Shown piece after piece: positions 28,258 to 37,444 of a DNA stretch of 64,000 nt. The notes under the pieces are model-generated. The model ran no database searches and was not told where the DNA came from. It was given only the letters and a program-made list of their open reading frames with translations. The stretch comes from Hydrogenophaga sp. (GTDB lineage: Bacteria > Pseudomonadota > Gammaproteobacteria > Burkholderiales > Burkholderiaceae_C): contig JACVCO010000001.1 of the NCBI GenBank assembly GCA_016741995.1, positions 208,501 through 272,500 on the forward strand, read 5' to 3'. Position numbers and translations under genes: made by a program. The stretch's first letter is position 1. Every line of letters starts with the position of its first letter.

Positions 28258-28878
28258 TCAGCTTTCCTTCGGAAGGGCGGCGAACACGCGGCGCCAGGCC
28301 GCGCGCAAAAAACGGAACAGGAACCAGGTGAGGGCCCACATGGCCAGCACCGCGATGGCGAGCAGCACGGCGAACACCAGCGGGTGCTGCGTGGCGAGCC
28401 ACAGCGCGCCCACCACCAGGCCGTCTTCGAGCAGGCTCATGCCCACGTTGCTGAAGGGTTCGGGCGAGGCGTTCACGGCCGCGCGCGTGCTGGTCTTGGC
28501 GGCCTGGCTGGTGGCAGCGAGCGTGCCGCCCAGCAGCGCGGCGACCAGGGCCATGGTGGCGCTGTCGGCGCCCAGCGCGCCGGCCGCGAGCGCGGCGCCC
28601 GCGGGCACGCGGACCACGCTGTTCGCGAGGTCCCACAGCGAATCCACATAGGGGATCTTGTCGGCGAAGAATTCGATGAAGAGCAGGAAGCCGCTGACGC
28701 CGAGCAGCGCGGGGTGCTGCAGCGCCTGCAGGCCGGGCGGCAGTTCGAGCCAGCCCAGCCAGCCCGCCACGCCGGTGGCGAACACCACCAGGTACAGGCG
28801 CAGGCCACTGGCCCAGCCGAGCGCGGCGGCCAGCGCCAGCAGCCCGGGGGTGTCCAGTGTGTTGAGCGCCTCGTTCAT
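28258..28878 (-). CDS. DUF4126 integral membrane protein
   Basis: A 206-residue inner-membrane protein with about five hydrophobic segments. The N-terminal part (LALAAALGWASGLRLYLVVF) and the FADKIPYVDSLWD segment match the DUF4126 family as I remember it. Its function is unknown. It lies inside the leucine operon, 3 bases after liuC and 1 base before mccA, so it must be made together with these enzymes. A transport or membrane-organising role for the pathway is possible but unsupported. A Ser/Thr/Ala-rich loop (TSQAAKTSTRAAVN) lies in the middle of the protein. Confidence 0.8.
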   Translation of the reverse strand: MNEALNTLDTPGLLALAAALGWASGLRLYLVVFATGVAGWLGWLELPPGLQALQHPALLGVSGFLLFIEFFADKIPYVDSLWDLANSVVRVPAGAALAAGALGADSATMALVAALLGGTLAATSQAAKTSTRAAVNASPEPFSNVGMSLLEDGLVVGALWLATQHPLVFAVLLAIAVLAMWALTWFLFRFLRAAWRRVFAALPKES

Positions 28879-28881
28879 GGG

Positions 28882-29667
28882 TCAGGGCAACCAGTTCGGT
28901 GCGCGCTTGTTCAGGAACGAGGCCAGGCCTTCGCGGCCCTCGTCGCTGGCGCGGATGTCGGCGATGCGGCGCGCGGTCTCGCCGCGCAGATCGGCCGTGA
29001 TGGGCTGGCCCGCCACGTCGCGCACCAGCGCCTTGCAGGCGCGCGCGGCGGCCGGGCCATTGGCCACCAGCGTGGCCACGATGTCATCGACCTTCGCGTC
29101 GAGCGTGTCGGGCGTGGCGAGCTCGTGCACCATGCCCAGCGCGTGCGCCTGCACGGCACTGAAGCGCTCGGCCGTGACCATGTAGCGGCGCGCGGCCTGC
29201 GCACCCATCGCGCGGACCACGTAGGGGCTGATGGTGGCGGGCAGCAGGCCCAGCCGCGCTTCGGACAAACAGAAGGTCGCGCCCTCCACGGCCACCAGCA
29301 CGTCGCAGATGGCCGCCAGGCCCATGCCGCCGGCGTAGCAATCGCCCTGCACGCGGCCCACCACGGGCACGGGGCATTGGTCCAGCGTCCACAGCATGTC
29401 GGCCAGGCGCTGGGCGTCGGCGCGGTTTTCGTCCCAGCTGTAGCCGGCCATGGCCTTCATCCAGTTCAGGTCGGCGCCGGCGCAGAAGGCCTTGCCGTGC
29501 GCACCGAGCACCACCACGCGCAGGTCCTTGTCTTTCGACAGGGCCTCGAAGGTGCGCGTGAGCGCGGCGATCACCTCGTCGTTGAAGGCGTTGCGCACGT
29601 CGGGGCGGTTGAGCCACACGCGCGCCACGTGGGCGCTGGGGCGGGAAACGTCGATCACATCGCTCAT
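28882..29667 (-). CDS. liuC: Methylglutaconyl-CoA hydratase (enoyl-CoA hydratase family)
   Basis: Hydrates 3-methylglutaconyl-CoA to HMG-CoA in leucine degradation. The 261-residue protein shows the crotonase fold: LGAHGKAFCAGADLNWMK forms the first oxyanion-hole loop, VQGDCYAGGMGLAAICD the second, and FCLSEARLGLLPATISPYV carries the substrate pocket with the catalytic Glu. The Ala-Asp-Leu-Asn-Trp pattern is typical of liuC/AtuE-type hydratases. It lies between an acyl-CoA dehydrogenase (3 bases) and DUF4126. The operon supports the specific activity; from sequence alone it would be an enoyl-CoA hydratase. Confidence 0.9.
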   Translation of the reverse strand: MSDVIDVSRPSAHVARVWLNRPDVRNAFNDEVIAALTRTFEALSKDKDLRVVVLGAHGKAFCAGADLNWMKAMAGYSWDENRADAQRLADMLWTLDQCPVPVVGRVQGDCYAGGMGLAAICDVLVAVEGATFCLSEARLGLLPATISPYVVRAMGAQAARRYMVTAERFSAVQAHALGMVHELATPDTLDAKVDDIVATLVANGPAAARACKALVRDVAGQPITADLRGETARRIADIRASDEGREGLASFLNKRAPNWLP

Positions 29668-29670
29668 CGT

Positions 29671-30807
29671 TCAGTACCTCTTGGCAACCTCTTCCAGCAT
29701 CACCTCGGTGGCGCCGCCGCCGATGGCGAGCACCCGCGCATCGCGCCACAGGCGTTCGATCGCGGTTTCGCGGATGAAGCCCATGCCGCCGTGGAACTGC
29801 TGGCAGGTCTGCACCACCTCGTTCACCAATTCACCCGTCAAGGCCTTCAGCATCGACACCTGCTGCACGATGTCGCGCCCCTGCGTGACGTTCCAGGCGC
29901 AGTGGTACATGAACTGCCGCGCCGCGCGCACCTTGGCGTCGAGCATGGAGAGGCGCTGGCGGATGGTTTGCTGTTCCCACAACGGGCCGCCGAAGGCCTG
30001 GCGCTGGCGCACGTGGTCCAGCGTGAGCTCCAGTGCGCGCTGGCAGTGGCCCACGGCCATGGCGCCGAGCGCGATGCGCTCGGTCTGGAAGTTCTTCATC
30101 ACGGCGTAGAAGCCCTTGCCTTCTTCGCCCAGCAGGTTGGCCGCGGGCACACGCACGTTGTCGAACACCAGTTCGGCCGTGTCGGAGCTGAGCCAGCCGG
30201 TCTTCTTGAGTGCGCGGCCCACACTGAAGCCCGGCGTGCCTTTCTCGACGATGAACATCGAGACCTCGCGCTTGCCGGGGCCGGTCTTGGCCGCAACGAA
30301 ATACAGGTCGGCATGCACGCCGTTGGTGATGAACATCTTGGTGCCATTGATCACCCAGTGGTCACCATCGCGCTTCGCGTTCGTGCGGATGCCGGCCACG
30401 TCGGAGCCCGCGCCAGGTTCGGTGATGGCGACCGCGCAGATGGCCTCGCCCGCGCACACGCGCGGCAGGTGCTTTGCTTTCTGCGCCGCGTTACCCGCGT
30501 GGTGCAGGTGCGGGCCGGCCATGTCGGTGTGCACGAGCACGGTGATCACGAACCCCGCAAAGGTGCTCTGCGACAACGCCTCGGCAAACACCAGGTTGGT
30601 CAGCGCATCGGCGTCGGCACCGCCGTGCTCGCCCTCGAACGCGATGCCCAGCAGGCCGGCCTGGCCCATGCGGCGCAGAACGTCACGCGGCACGAAGCCC
30701 TGCTGCTCCCACGCATCGGCGTGCGGCTCCACCTCGCGCGCGATGAAGCGCGCCACCTGCTCGCGCAGCGTGGCGTGCTCGGGCGTGTCGTAGATCGTGG
30801 TCTCCAA
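29671..30807 (-). CDS. Acyl-CoA dehydrogenase (FAD flavoprotein) of the mcc operon
   Basis: A 378-residue acyl-CoA dehydrogenase with FAD-site motifs AITEPGAGSD (about 127-136) and WVINGTKMFITNG, and the C-terminal helix bundle with QQFHGGMGFIRET. At the C-terminal position where most family members have the catalytic Glu (YEGT) this protein reads IGGGATEVM, so Glu is missing there. Glu243 in QTERIAL aligns with the catalytic Glu of isovaleryl-CoA dehydrogenase, so the enzyme is probably active with the base on the other helix. Because ivd is encoded elsewhere in the window, this second enzyme may act on another branched or longer acyl-CoA. It is followed by liuC after 3 bases. Confidence 0.88.
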   Translation of the reverse strand: METTIYDTPEHATLREQVARFIAREVEPHADAWEQQGFVPRDVLRRMGQAGLLGIAFEGEHGGADADALTNLVFAEALSQSTFAGFVITVLVHTDMAGPHLHHAGNAAQKAKHLPRVCAGEAICAVAITEPGAGSDVAGIRTNAKRDGDHWVINGTKMFITNGVHADLYFVAAKTGPGKREVSMFIVEKGTPGFSVGRALKKTGWLSSDTAELVFDNVRVPAANLLGEEGKGFYAVMKNFQTERIALGAMAVGHCQRALELTLDHVRQRQAFGGPLWEQQTIRQRLSMLDAKVRAARQFMYHCAWNVTQGRDIVQQVSMLKALTGELVNEVVQTCQQFHGGMGFIRETAIERLWRDARVLAIGGGATEVMLEEVAKRY

Positions 30808-30834
30808 GGCTTGTCTCCGTCGGGGGTGCCGGCT

Positions 30835-31344
30835 TCAGCCGGTCGGTTGGGCTTGCAGGAAACGCACGAGGTCGAGCTCGGGCGCGGGTTCGCCGAATCG
30901 GGTCAGCGCGGCCGTGATCTGCCCGCGGTGGTGCGTGGCGTGGTTGAAGACATGGGCCAGCGTGAGCGCAAAGGGCGTGTCCATGGCCTCGCCATTGGAA
31001 CGCCGGTAGCGCATGCGCCCATCGAAGCGTTCGGCGGGCCAACGGGCGATGGCGTCCTGCCAGGCGAGCGCGCCCTCGCGCAGCGCCTGCGCCAGCCGCG
31101 CACGGTCGGGCTCGGCCTCGAGGTCCAGCGCGAGCGCGGGCGATTCGCCGCGCACGAAACGCGGAAACCACAGCAGGCATTCGCCCACCAGCAGGTGGTT
31201 GAGCGTGCCGTGCACGCTCTTGAAGAACAGGCCCGCGTCGCGCCGGTAGTCGTCCTCGCTCAGCGGTGCGGTCGCCTCCAGGAGCCGCTGCGTGGCCCAC
31301 GCGTGGTAGCGCGCGAGCGTGAGGAAGTGGGCGCGCGGTTCCAT
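30835..31344 (-). CDS. DinB-family four-helix metal-binding protein
   Basis: A 169-residue protein of the DinB/YfiT-like fold. It starts METRAHF-like at the ATG at 31344, 4 bases after the mccB stop (a GTG at 31365 would overlap mccB). The histidines expected for the divalent-metal site are present: GTLNHLLVGE in the second helix and HVFNHATHHRGQI near residue 140. Family members include thiol-dependent transferases and hydrolases, but most are uncharacterised. Its place inside the leucine operon, between mccB and an acyl-CoA dehydrogenase, is unusual. A GC-rich 27-base gap separates it from the next gene. Confidence 0.85.
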   Translation of the reverse strand: MEPRAHFLTLARYHAWATQRLLEATAPLSEDDYRRDAGLFFKSVHGTLNHLLVGECLLWFPRFVRGESPALALDLEAEPDRARLAQALREGALAWQDAIARWPAERFDGRMRYRRSNGEAMDTPFALTLAHVFNHATHHRGQITAALTRFGEPAPELDLVRFLQAQPTG

Positions 31345-31348
31345 GGCT

Positions 31349-32956
31349 TCACATGCGGAACACACCGAACTTCGGCTCGGGAATCGGCGCGTTGAGCGTG
31401 GCCGACATGGCCAGCGCGAGGATGCGGCGCGTGTCGGCCGGGTCGATCACGCCGTCGTCCCACAGGCGCGCGCTCGCGAAGTAGGGGTGCGACTGGTGGG
31501 CGAACTGGTCGAGCAGCGGCTGCTTGAACTTCGCTTCCTCTTCTGCGCTCCAGCTGCCGCCCTTGGCCTCGATGCCGTCGCGCCTGACGGTGGCGAGCAC
31601 GCTGGCGGCCTGCTCGCCACCCATCACGCTGATGCGCGCGTTGGGCCACATCCAGAGGAAGCGCGGGCTGTAGGCGCGGCCGCACATGCCGTAGTTGCCG
31701 GCGCCGTAGCTGCCGCCGATGATGATGGTGAACTTGGGCACGTTGACGGTGGCCACGGCCGTGACCATCTTGGCGCCGTGGCGCGCAATGCCCTCGCTCT
31801 CGTATTTGCGGCCCACCATGAAGCCCGTGATGTTCTGCAGGAACAGCAGCGGCACCTTGCGCTGGCCGCACAGCTCGATGAAGTGCGCGCCCTTCTGAGC
31901 GCTCTCCGAGAACAGCACGCCGTTGTTGGCGACGATGCCGATCGGCATGCCCTCGATGTGGGCGAAGCCGCAGACCAGGGTGCTGCCGAAGCGGGCCTTG
32001 AACTCGTGGAACTCGGAGCCGTCGACCAGGCGCGCAATGATCTCGCGCACGTCGTAGGGCTTACGCACGTCGGTGGGGATCACGCCGTAGATCTCTTCCG
32101 TTGCGTACTTCGGTGCGCGCGGTTCGATGAGCGCCTGCGCCACTTCCTTGCGGTGGTTGAGCGTGGCCACGGCCTGGCGCGCGAGCGCGATGGCGTGGGC
32201 GTCGTTCTGCGCCAGGTGGTCGGCCACGCCTGAGAGGCGGGTGTGCACGTCGCCACCGCCCAGGTCTTCGGCGCTGACGATCTCGCCGATGGCGGCCTTC
32301 ACCAGCGGCGGGCCGCCCAGGAAGATGGTGCCCTGGTTCTTGACGATGATGGTCTCGTCGCTCATGGCCGGCACGTAGGCGCCGCCCGCGGTGCACGAGC
32401 CCATGACGACCGCGATCTGCGCGATGCCCTGCGCGCTCATGTTGGCCTGGTTGTAGAAGATGCGGCCGAAGTGCTCGCGGTCGGGGAACACATCGTCCTG
32501 GTTGGGCAGGTTGGCGCCGCCCGAATCCACCAGGTAGATGCAGGGCAGCTGGTTCTGCATCGCCACCTCTTGCGCCCGCAGGTGTTTCTTCACCGTCATG
32601 GGGTAGTAGGTGCCGCCCTTCACGGTGGCGTCGTTGCAGACGATCAGGCAGTCGACCCCGCTCACGCGGCCGATGCCGGCGATGACGCCGGCGCAGGGCG
32701 CGTCGCCGTTGTACATGCCGTGCGCGGCCAGCGGCGAGAGTTCGAGGAAGGGCGTGCCAGGGTCGAGCAGCATCTGCACGCGCTCGCGCGGCAGCAGCTT
32801 GCCGCGCGCCACGTGCTTGGCGCGCGCGGCTTCACCGCCGCCTTGCGCGGCCTTGGCGAGTTGCAGCTTGAGGTCGTCCACCTGGGCGCGCATGGCCTCG
32901 GCGTTGGCCTGGAAGTCGGCCGATCGGGGGTTGAGCTTGGTCTCCAGGATGGGCAT
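31349..32956 (-). CDS. mccB: Methylcrotonyl-CoA carboxylase beta subunit (carboxyltransferase)
   Basis: The carboxyltransferase subunit (also liuB), 535 residues, the usual size. It transfers CO2 from carboxybiotin on mccA to 3-methylcrotonyl-CoA. Characteristic stretches are [52 protein letters not shown], and [18 protein letters not shown] near the C-terminal active site. The ATG at 32956 begins [12 protein letters not shown]; longer frames upstream run into the gap with the AraC gene. This is the first gene of a run of eight co-directional genes ending at HMG-CoA lyase, and it is divergent from an AraC-type regulator. Confidence 0.95.
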   Translation of the reverse strand: MPILETKLNPRSADFQANAEAMRAQVDDLKLQLAKAAQGGGEAARAKHVARGKLLPRERVQMLLDPGTPFLELSPLAAHGMYNGDAPCAGVIAGIGRVSGVDCLIVCNDATVKGGTYYPMTVKKHLRAQEVAMQNQLPCIYLVDSGGANLPNQDDVFPDREHFGRIFYNQANMSAQGIAQIAVVMGSCTAGGAYVPAMSDETIIVKNQGTIFLGGPPLVKAAIGEIVSAEDLGGGDVHTRLSGVADHLAQNDAHAIALARQAVATLNHRKEVAQALIEPRAPKYATEEIYGVIPTDVRKPYDVREIIARLVDGSEFHEFKARFGSTLVCGFAHIEGMPIGIVANNGVLFSESAQKGAHFIELCGQRKVPLLFLQNITGFMVGRKYESEGIARHGAKMVTAVATVNVPKFTIIIGGSYGAGNYGMCGRAYSPRFLWMWPNARISVMGGEQAASVLATVRRDGIEAKGGSWSAEEEAKFKQPLLDQFAHQSHPYFASARLWDDGVIDPADTRRILALAMSATLNAPIPEPKFGVFRM

Positions 32957-33050
32957 GGCCGGTCTCTTGGTGGGCGGACGGGTGGGCAAACGAAGTGCGA
33001 GGGTACACCCGGGGGGTGCGCGACCGGTCGCCACGGCGGTTGCAAATCGC

Positions 33051-33061
33051 GCCACAGTGGC
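33051..33061. promoter_or_regulatory. Palindrome in the mccB/AraC divergent gap
   Basis: GCCAC-A-GTGGC, an 11-base perfect palindrome, lies 12 bases before the AraC-gene ATG in the 116-base gap. The TTGACGTTTACGT-type LiuR palindrome seen at 45 kb is absent from this gap. It is therefore a candidate site for the AraC regulator rather than LiuR; position and symmetry are the only evidence. Confidence 0.35.
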
Positions 33062-33072
33062 ACACTGCGGGC

Positions 33073-34095
33073 ATGTCGACAGACACCCCCGATCTGCTGC
33101 ACGGCCCGGCGCTCACCCCGGCCTCCTTGGTCAGAGCCATGGTGCTGGCCTATCGGGCGCGTGGCCTGGACCCGGCCGCGGCCTTGAAGCAGGCACAAAT
33201 TCCGCCATCGGTTTTGCGCGATCCGCTGGGCCGCATCACCGCGGCGCAGATGGAAGCGGTGTCCTACGCGGCGATGCGCGAGCTCGACGACGAGGCCCTG
33301 GGCTGCTTCGAGCGCCCGTTGCCCTGGGGCAGCTACGGCCTGCTGGCGCGCGCCTCGCTTTCGGCGCCCACGCTGGGCGTGGCGCTCAAGCGCTGGTGCC
33401 GCCACCACGGGCTGCTGGCGCAGGCCATCGCGCTCTCGGTCGAGGTGGCGGGCGAACGCGCCGAGATCGTGCTGCGCCTGCGACACGACCCGGGCGCCAT
33501 GGCCGAACTCAGCGCGGTTTCGGTGCTGCGCAACATCCACGGCCTGGCGGCGTGGTTCATCGATTCGCGCATTCCGCTGCTGGAGGCGCGCTTCCCCTAC
33601 CCCGCGCCGCCGCACGTGGCGGCCTACGCGGTGCTGTTCGACGCGCCGAGCCGCTTCGGCGCGAGTGAGGCCGCCATTGCCTTCGACGCGCAGTACCTGG
33701 CGCTGCCGATCCGCCGCGACGAGGCCGCCATGCACCAGCTGCTGCAGCGCGCGCTGCCGCTCACCGTGCGCTCCTACCGGCGCGACCGCCTGCTGGTGCA
33801 GCGCGTGCGCCAGTTGCTCGCCAGCCAGCCGCTGGCCACGCACAACGCCGACGACCTGGCCGCGCTGCTGCACACCTCGGCGCGCACGCTGCACCGGCAG
33901 TTGAAGGAGGAAGGCGCCAGCCTGCAGGCGCTGAAGGACGCGGTGCGCCGCGAGCGCGCGAGCCAGTTGCTGCTGCGCACCGACCGACCGCTCAAGCAGG
34001 TGGCCGAGGCCGCGGGCTTTCGCAACGAGAAGAGCTTCATCCGCGCCTTCCGCGCGTGGACCGGGCAATCGCCCGGCGAGTGGCGGCGGCGCTGA
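33073..34095 (+). CDS. AraC-family regulator with arabinose-binding-like (OruR-type) domain
   Basis: A regulator of 340 residues. Residues about 20-210 form the AraC-binding domain of the ornithine/OruR type ([16 protein letters not shown] at the start). The C-terminal ~90 residues are the double helix-turn-helix: [20 protein letters not shown] (first) and [20 protein letters not shown] (second), ending [12 protein letters not shown]. The ATG at 33073 was taken; the frame extends upstream without a ribosome site. It is divergent from mccB with 116 bases between starts, so it is the best candidate for activator of the mcc-liuC-mvaB operon. The ligand is unknown. Confidence 0.9.
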   Translation: MSTDTPDLLHGPALTPASLVRAMVLAYRARGLDPAAALKQAQIPPSVLRDPLGRITAAQMEAVSYAAMRELDDEALGCFERPLPWGSYGLLARASLSAPTLGVALKRWCRHHGLLAQAIALSVEVAGERAEIVLRLRHDPGAMAELSAVSVLRNIHGLAAWFIDSRIPLLEARFPYPAPPHVAAYAVLFDAPSRFGASEAAIAFDAQYLALPIRRDEAAMHQLLQRALPLTVRSYRRDRLLVQRVRQLLASQPLATHNADDLAALLHTSARTLHRQLKEEGASLQALKDAVRRERASQLLLRTDRPLKQVAEAAGFRNEKSFIRAFRAWTGQSPGEWRRR

Positions 34096-34111
34096 GCCGG
34101 CGGCCCGGCGC

Positions 34112-34753
34112 TCAGAGCCGCAGTTCGCGCATGTGGTGGAACACGCGCGCCACCGGCAGGCCATCGAACGCGCGGCCGTGGCCCTGCGTGCAGAAGCCCC
34201 ACACCGTGGCGCCCGCGGCCAGCCCGGCCTGCGCGCCGGGCGCGGTGTCTTCGATGACGAGGCAACGCGCCGGATCCACGCCCAGATGCGCGGCCGCGGC
34301 CAGGTACACGTCGGGGTGCGGCTTGGAGCGCGGCAGGTCGTGGCCGCTGAAGACGGCGTTGCCGAACCAAGGCGCCAGGCCCACGTGTTCGAGCTGCATC
34401 ACCACCTTGGGCCGGTCGGCCCCGGAGGCGCAGGCGATGCGCCCGCTCACGTGGGCGTGCAGGTGGGCCACCGCGTCGTGCACGCCCTCGATGGCCTTGA
34501 GCTCGGCCATCAGGCGCGCGTTGCGGCGCGCGTAGAAGGCCTGCATCCAGGCGTCGGTGAGCGGGCGCCCGGTCTCGGCCTCGATGCGGTCGCGCAGGTC
34601 GCGCACCGCGCGGCCGATGAACAGCGCCTCGCAGTCTTCGCGGCTGATCGCCCAGCCCGCTTCGTTGAGCACCTCGCGCAGCACGCCGTTGGTGATGGGT
34701 TCGCTGTCGACGAGCACGCCGTCGCAATCGAACAGCACGGCTTCAAAGTTCAT
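34112..34753 (-). CDS. HAD-superfamily hydrolase (phosphatase/phosphoglucomutase-like)
   Basis: A 213-residue HAD hydrolase. Motif I is FDCDGVLVDSEP (nucleophile Asp), a small helical cap follows, motif II Ser lies in IACASGADR, and motif IV is VIEDTAPGAQAG. The closest named relatives are beta-phosphoglucomutase/phosphoglycolate phosphatase-type proteins; the substrate is unknown. The ATG overlaps the stop of the YchJ-like gene as ATGA, so it is translated with that gene. It converges on the AraC gene with 16 bases between. Confidence 0.88.
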   Translation of the reverse strand: MNFEAVLFDCDGVLVDSEPITNGVLREVLNEAGWAISREDCEALFIGRAVRDLRDRIEAETGRPLTDAWMQAFYARRNARLMAELKAIEGVHDAVAHLHAHVSGRIACASGADRPKVVMQLEHVGLAPWFGNAVFSGHDLPRSKPHPDVYLAAAAHLGVDPARCLVIEDTAPGAQAGLAAGATVWGFCTQGHGRAFDGLPVARVFHHMRELRL

Positions 34754-35157
34754 GTCTTGTCTTTCGTGAGTAGGTCGCCGTCCACGTAGTACCAGTGCCC
34801 GCCCTCGCGCACGAAGCGGCTGCGTTCGTGCAGGCGGCTGGCGCGCCCGGCCGCGCGCGAGCGCGCCACGAACTCCACCTCGGCGTGGTCGGCGTCGATC
34901 GCGCGGTGCGCGCGCACCTCCAGGCCAAGCCACTTCACGCCGGGTTCGAGCTCGAGCGTGGCCGGCCGCGTGCTCGCGTGCCAGGTGGCCAGCAGGTGCG
35001 GCACGTCGCCACGCACGAAGGCGGTGTAGCGCGAGCGCATGAGCGATTCGGCATCGGGTGCCGGCGTGCCGGTACCGAGGTAGCGGCCGCAGCAGGCGGG
35101 GAAATCAGCGCCGCGGCCACAGGGGCAGGCGCCGGGGGCAAGGGTGGGCATGGGCAT
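34750..35157 (-). CDS. YchJ-like SEC-C domain protein
   Basis: A 135-residue protein of the UPF0225/YchJ family. Residues about 10-25 carry the zinc-binding SEC-C-like motif CPCGRGADFPACCGRY, followed by the YchJ fold with LMRSRYTAFVRGDVPHLLATW and the conserved HERSRFVREGGHWYYVDGD end. No biochemical activity is established for the family. The start may be the ATG at 35157 or the one at 35151 (MPMP). The stop overlaps the HAD gene start. Confidence 0.85.
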   Translation of the reverse strand: MPMPTLAPGACPCGRGADFPACCGRYLGTGTPAPDAESLMRSRYTAFVRGDVPHLLATWHASTRPATLELEPGVKWLGLEVRAHRAIDADHAEVEFVARSRAAGRASRLHERSRFVREGGHWYYVDGDLLTKDKT

Positions 35158-35249
35158 CGGAAAACGAGAACGGATTATCGAAGCCCCTGCAATCCTGGGG
35201 GCATCGGGGGGTGCGGGCCACAATGCACGCTACCCCAAAAGGAGAACCC

Positions 35250-35954
35250 ATGAGCGCCCTCGACGCCTTCCCCATCACGAAGAAGTGGCCCGCGCGCCAC
35301 CCCGACCGCCTGCAGCTCTATTCGCTGCCCACGCCCAACGGCGTGAAGGTGTCCATCGCGCTGGAAGAAACCGGCCTGCCCTACGAGCCGCACCTGGTGC
35401 GCTTCGACACCAACGACCAGTTCTCGCCCGAATTCCTCTCGCTCAACCCCAACAACAAGATCCCCGCGGTGATCGACCCGAACGGCCCGGACGGGAAACC
35501 GCTGGCGCTGTGGGAATCGGGCGCGATCCTGATCTACCTGGCCAGCAAGACCGGGAAGCTGTTGCCCACCGACACCGCCGCGCGCTACGAGACGCTGCAG
35601 TGGCTGATGTTCCAGATGGGGGGCATCGGGCCCATGTTCGGTCAGCTCGGTTTCTTCCACAAGTTCGCCGGCAAGGATTTCGAGGACAAGCGACCGCGCG
35701 ACCGCTACGTGAACGAAAGCAAGCGCCTGCTCGCGGTGCTGAACCAGCACCTCAAGGGCCGCCGCTGGATCATGGGCAAGGACTACACGGTTGCCGACAT
35801 CGCGGTGTTCCCCTGGGTGCGCAACCTCGTGGGCTTCTACGGCGCGGGCGACATCGTGGGCTTCAGCGACTTCCCCGAGGTGCAACGCGTGCTCGACGCC
35901 TTCGTGGCGCGGCCCGCCGTCGCCCGGGGCCTCAACATTCCGGCGCGCGACTGA
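35250..35954 (+). CDS. Glutathione S-transferase, YghU/YfcG (Nu-class)-like
   Basis: A 234-residue cytoplasmic GST-fold protein, with ATG at 35250 and AAAAGGAG just upstream. The thioredoxin-like half has LYSLPTPNGVKVSIALEE, in which Thr and Asn take the place of the usual Ser/Tyr and mark the disulfide-bond-oxidoreductase YfcG/YghU branch. NPNNKIPAVIDPNG is the cis-Pro loop and ALWESGAILIYLASKTG the glutathione gamma-Glu site. The helical half ends DFPEVQRVLDAFVARPAV. Related proteins reduce organic hydroperoxides or disulfides with two glutathiones. Confidence 0.92.
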   Translation: MSALDAFPITKKWPARHPDRLQLYSLPTPNGVKVSIALEETGLPYEPHLVRFDTNDQFSPEFLSLNPNNKIPAVIDPNGPDGKPLALWESGAILIYLASKTGKLLPTDTAARYETLQWLMFQMGGIGPMFGQLGFFHKFAGKDFEDKRPRDRYVNESKRLLAVLNQHLKGRRWIMGKDYTVADIAVFPWVRNLVGFYGAGDIVGFSDFPEVQRVLDAFVARPAVARGLNIPARD

Positions 35955-35961
35955 GCGCGGA

Positions 35962-37425
35962 TCACTTGCGCCAGAAGTGGCCGGTGAAGAGCACAAGAAC
36001 CGTCAAGAGCTCCAGCCGGCCCAGCAGCATCGCGAAGCTCAACACCCAGATCTGCGCGTCGTTGAGCACGCCGTAGTTGCTGGCCGGGCCGACCAGGCCC
36101 AGGCCCGGGCCGATGTTGTTGACGGTGGCGATCACGGCGGTGAACGCGGTGACGATGTCCAGCCCGGTGAGCAACAGCAGCATGGTCAGGCCCACGGTGG
36201 CGGCGCCGTAGATCAGCATGAAGCCGAGCACGGCGTTCATCACCTGCGGCGGCACCACACCGCCCCCGAGCGTGACGGGATTGACCACGCGCGGGTGGAT
36301 GATGCGCACCAGCTCGCGCCGCGCCTGTTTGATCAGCAACACCATGCGGACCATCTTGATGCCCCCGCCCGTGGACCCCGCGCAGCAGGCGAAGCAGCCA
36401 AGAAACACCATGAGCACCGGCGCGAACACCGGCCACTGCGCGTAATCGGTGGAGGTGTAGCCCGTGGTGGTGGCGACCGACACCACGTGGAAGGCCGCGC
36501 TGCGCAGCGCGGTGGGAAAGTCGGCGTAGACGCCGTTCACCAGCAGCAGCAGCGTGACCACCGCGATCGAGGCCAGCAGCACCACGAGGTAGGTGCGGAT
36601 CTCGCGATCGCCCACGATGGGGCGCAGCGAGCGGTGCTTGAGCATGACGAAGTAGCGCAGGAAGCTGATGCCCGCCATGGTCATGAACGCGGTGGACACC
36701 CACTCGATGCGCGCCGAGTTGTACTGGCCGAAGCTCGCGTCGTAGGGCGAGAAACCGCCCAGGCCCATGGTGGTGCACATGTGCATGAAGGCATCGGCCC
36801 AGCCCATGCCGGCCCAGCGGTAGGCGAGCATGCACGCCACCGAGAACAGCGCGTACACCCCCCACAGGCCACGCGCCGTTTCGGCGATGCGCGGCGTGAA
36901 CTTGGTGTCTTTCATGGGGCCGGGCGTTTCGGCCTTGTAGAGCTGCATGCCGCCCAGGCCCAGCAGTGGCAGCACCGCCACCACCAGCAGCATGATGCCC
37001 AGGCCGCCCACGAGCTGCAGGAAGCAGCGCCAGACGTTGATCGACACCGGCAGGTCGTCCAGGCCGGAGATGGCGGTGGCGCCCGTGGCGGTGAGCGCGC
37101 TCATGGCCTCGAAGTAGGCCTTGCTCACGCTCAGATCCGGCACCGCGTGGTACAGCGGCGCGGCGGCGAACGCGGGCAGCAGCACCCACACGAGGTTGAC
37201 GAGCAGGAAGCCGTCGCGCGGCAGGAGTTCGCGCCGGTGGCGCCGCGTGAGCAGCCACAGGCCCCAGCCACAGACCACCGAGGCCACGAACCCGACGACC
37301 CAGATGAGCACGTGGTGGTCCTGGTCGTGGAACCAGGCCCAGGCCATGGGCACCAGGAAGGTCGGCGAGAACGCGAGCAGCACGCGCGAGAACACCGAGA
37401 GAGCGGGCAGCCAGAGGGAATACAT
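35962..37425 (-). CDS. trkH: Potassium uptake channel subunit, TrkH family
   Basis: An inner-membrane K+ channel protein of 487 residues with four membrane-pore-membrane repeats. Recognisable parts are the LTATGATAISGLDDLPVSIN filter region in the first repeat, CAGSTGGGIKMVR after the third and VIATVNNIGPGLG in the last, with conserved filter glycines. It requires a TrkA gating ring, whose gene lies 19 bases upstream, so trkA-trkH form an operon. The start at 37425 gives MYSLWLPALSVF, a first membrane helix. Confidence 0.95.
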   Translation of the reverse strand: MYSLWLPALSVFSRVLLAFSPTFLVPMAWAWFHDQDHHVLIWVVGFVASVVCGWGLWLLTRRHRRELLPRDGFLLVNLVWVLLPAFAAAPLYHAVPDLSVSKAYFEAMSALTATGATAISGLDDLPVSINVWRCFLQLVGGLGIMLLVVAVLPLLGLGGMQLYKAETPGPMKDTKFTPRIAETARGLWGVYALFSVACMLAYRWAGMGWADAFMHMCTTMGLGGFSPYDASFGQYNSARIEWVSTAFMTMAGISFLRYFVMLKHRSLRPIVGDREIRTYLVVLLASIAVVTLLLLVNGVYADFPTALRSAAFHVVSVATTTGYTSTDYAQWPVFAPVLMVFLGCFACCAGSTGGGIKMVRMVLLIKQARRELVRIIHPRVVNPVTLGGGVVPPQVMNAVLGFMLIYGAATVGLTMLLLLTGLDIVTAFTAVIATVNNIGPGLGLVGPASNYGVLNDAQIWVLSFAMLLGRLELLTVLVLFTGHFWRK

Positions 37426-37444
37426 GCGCGGCGGCGGTGGGCGT

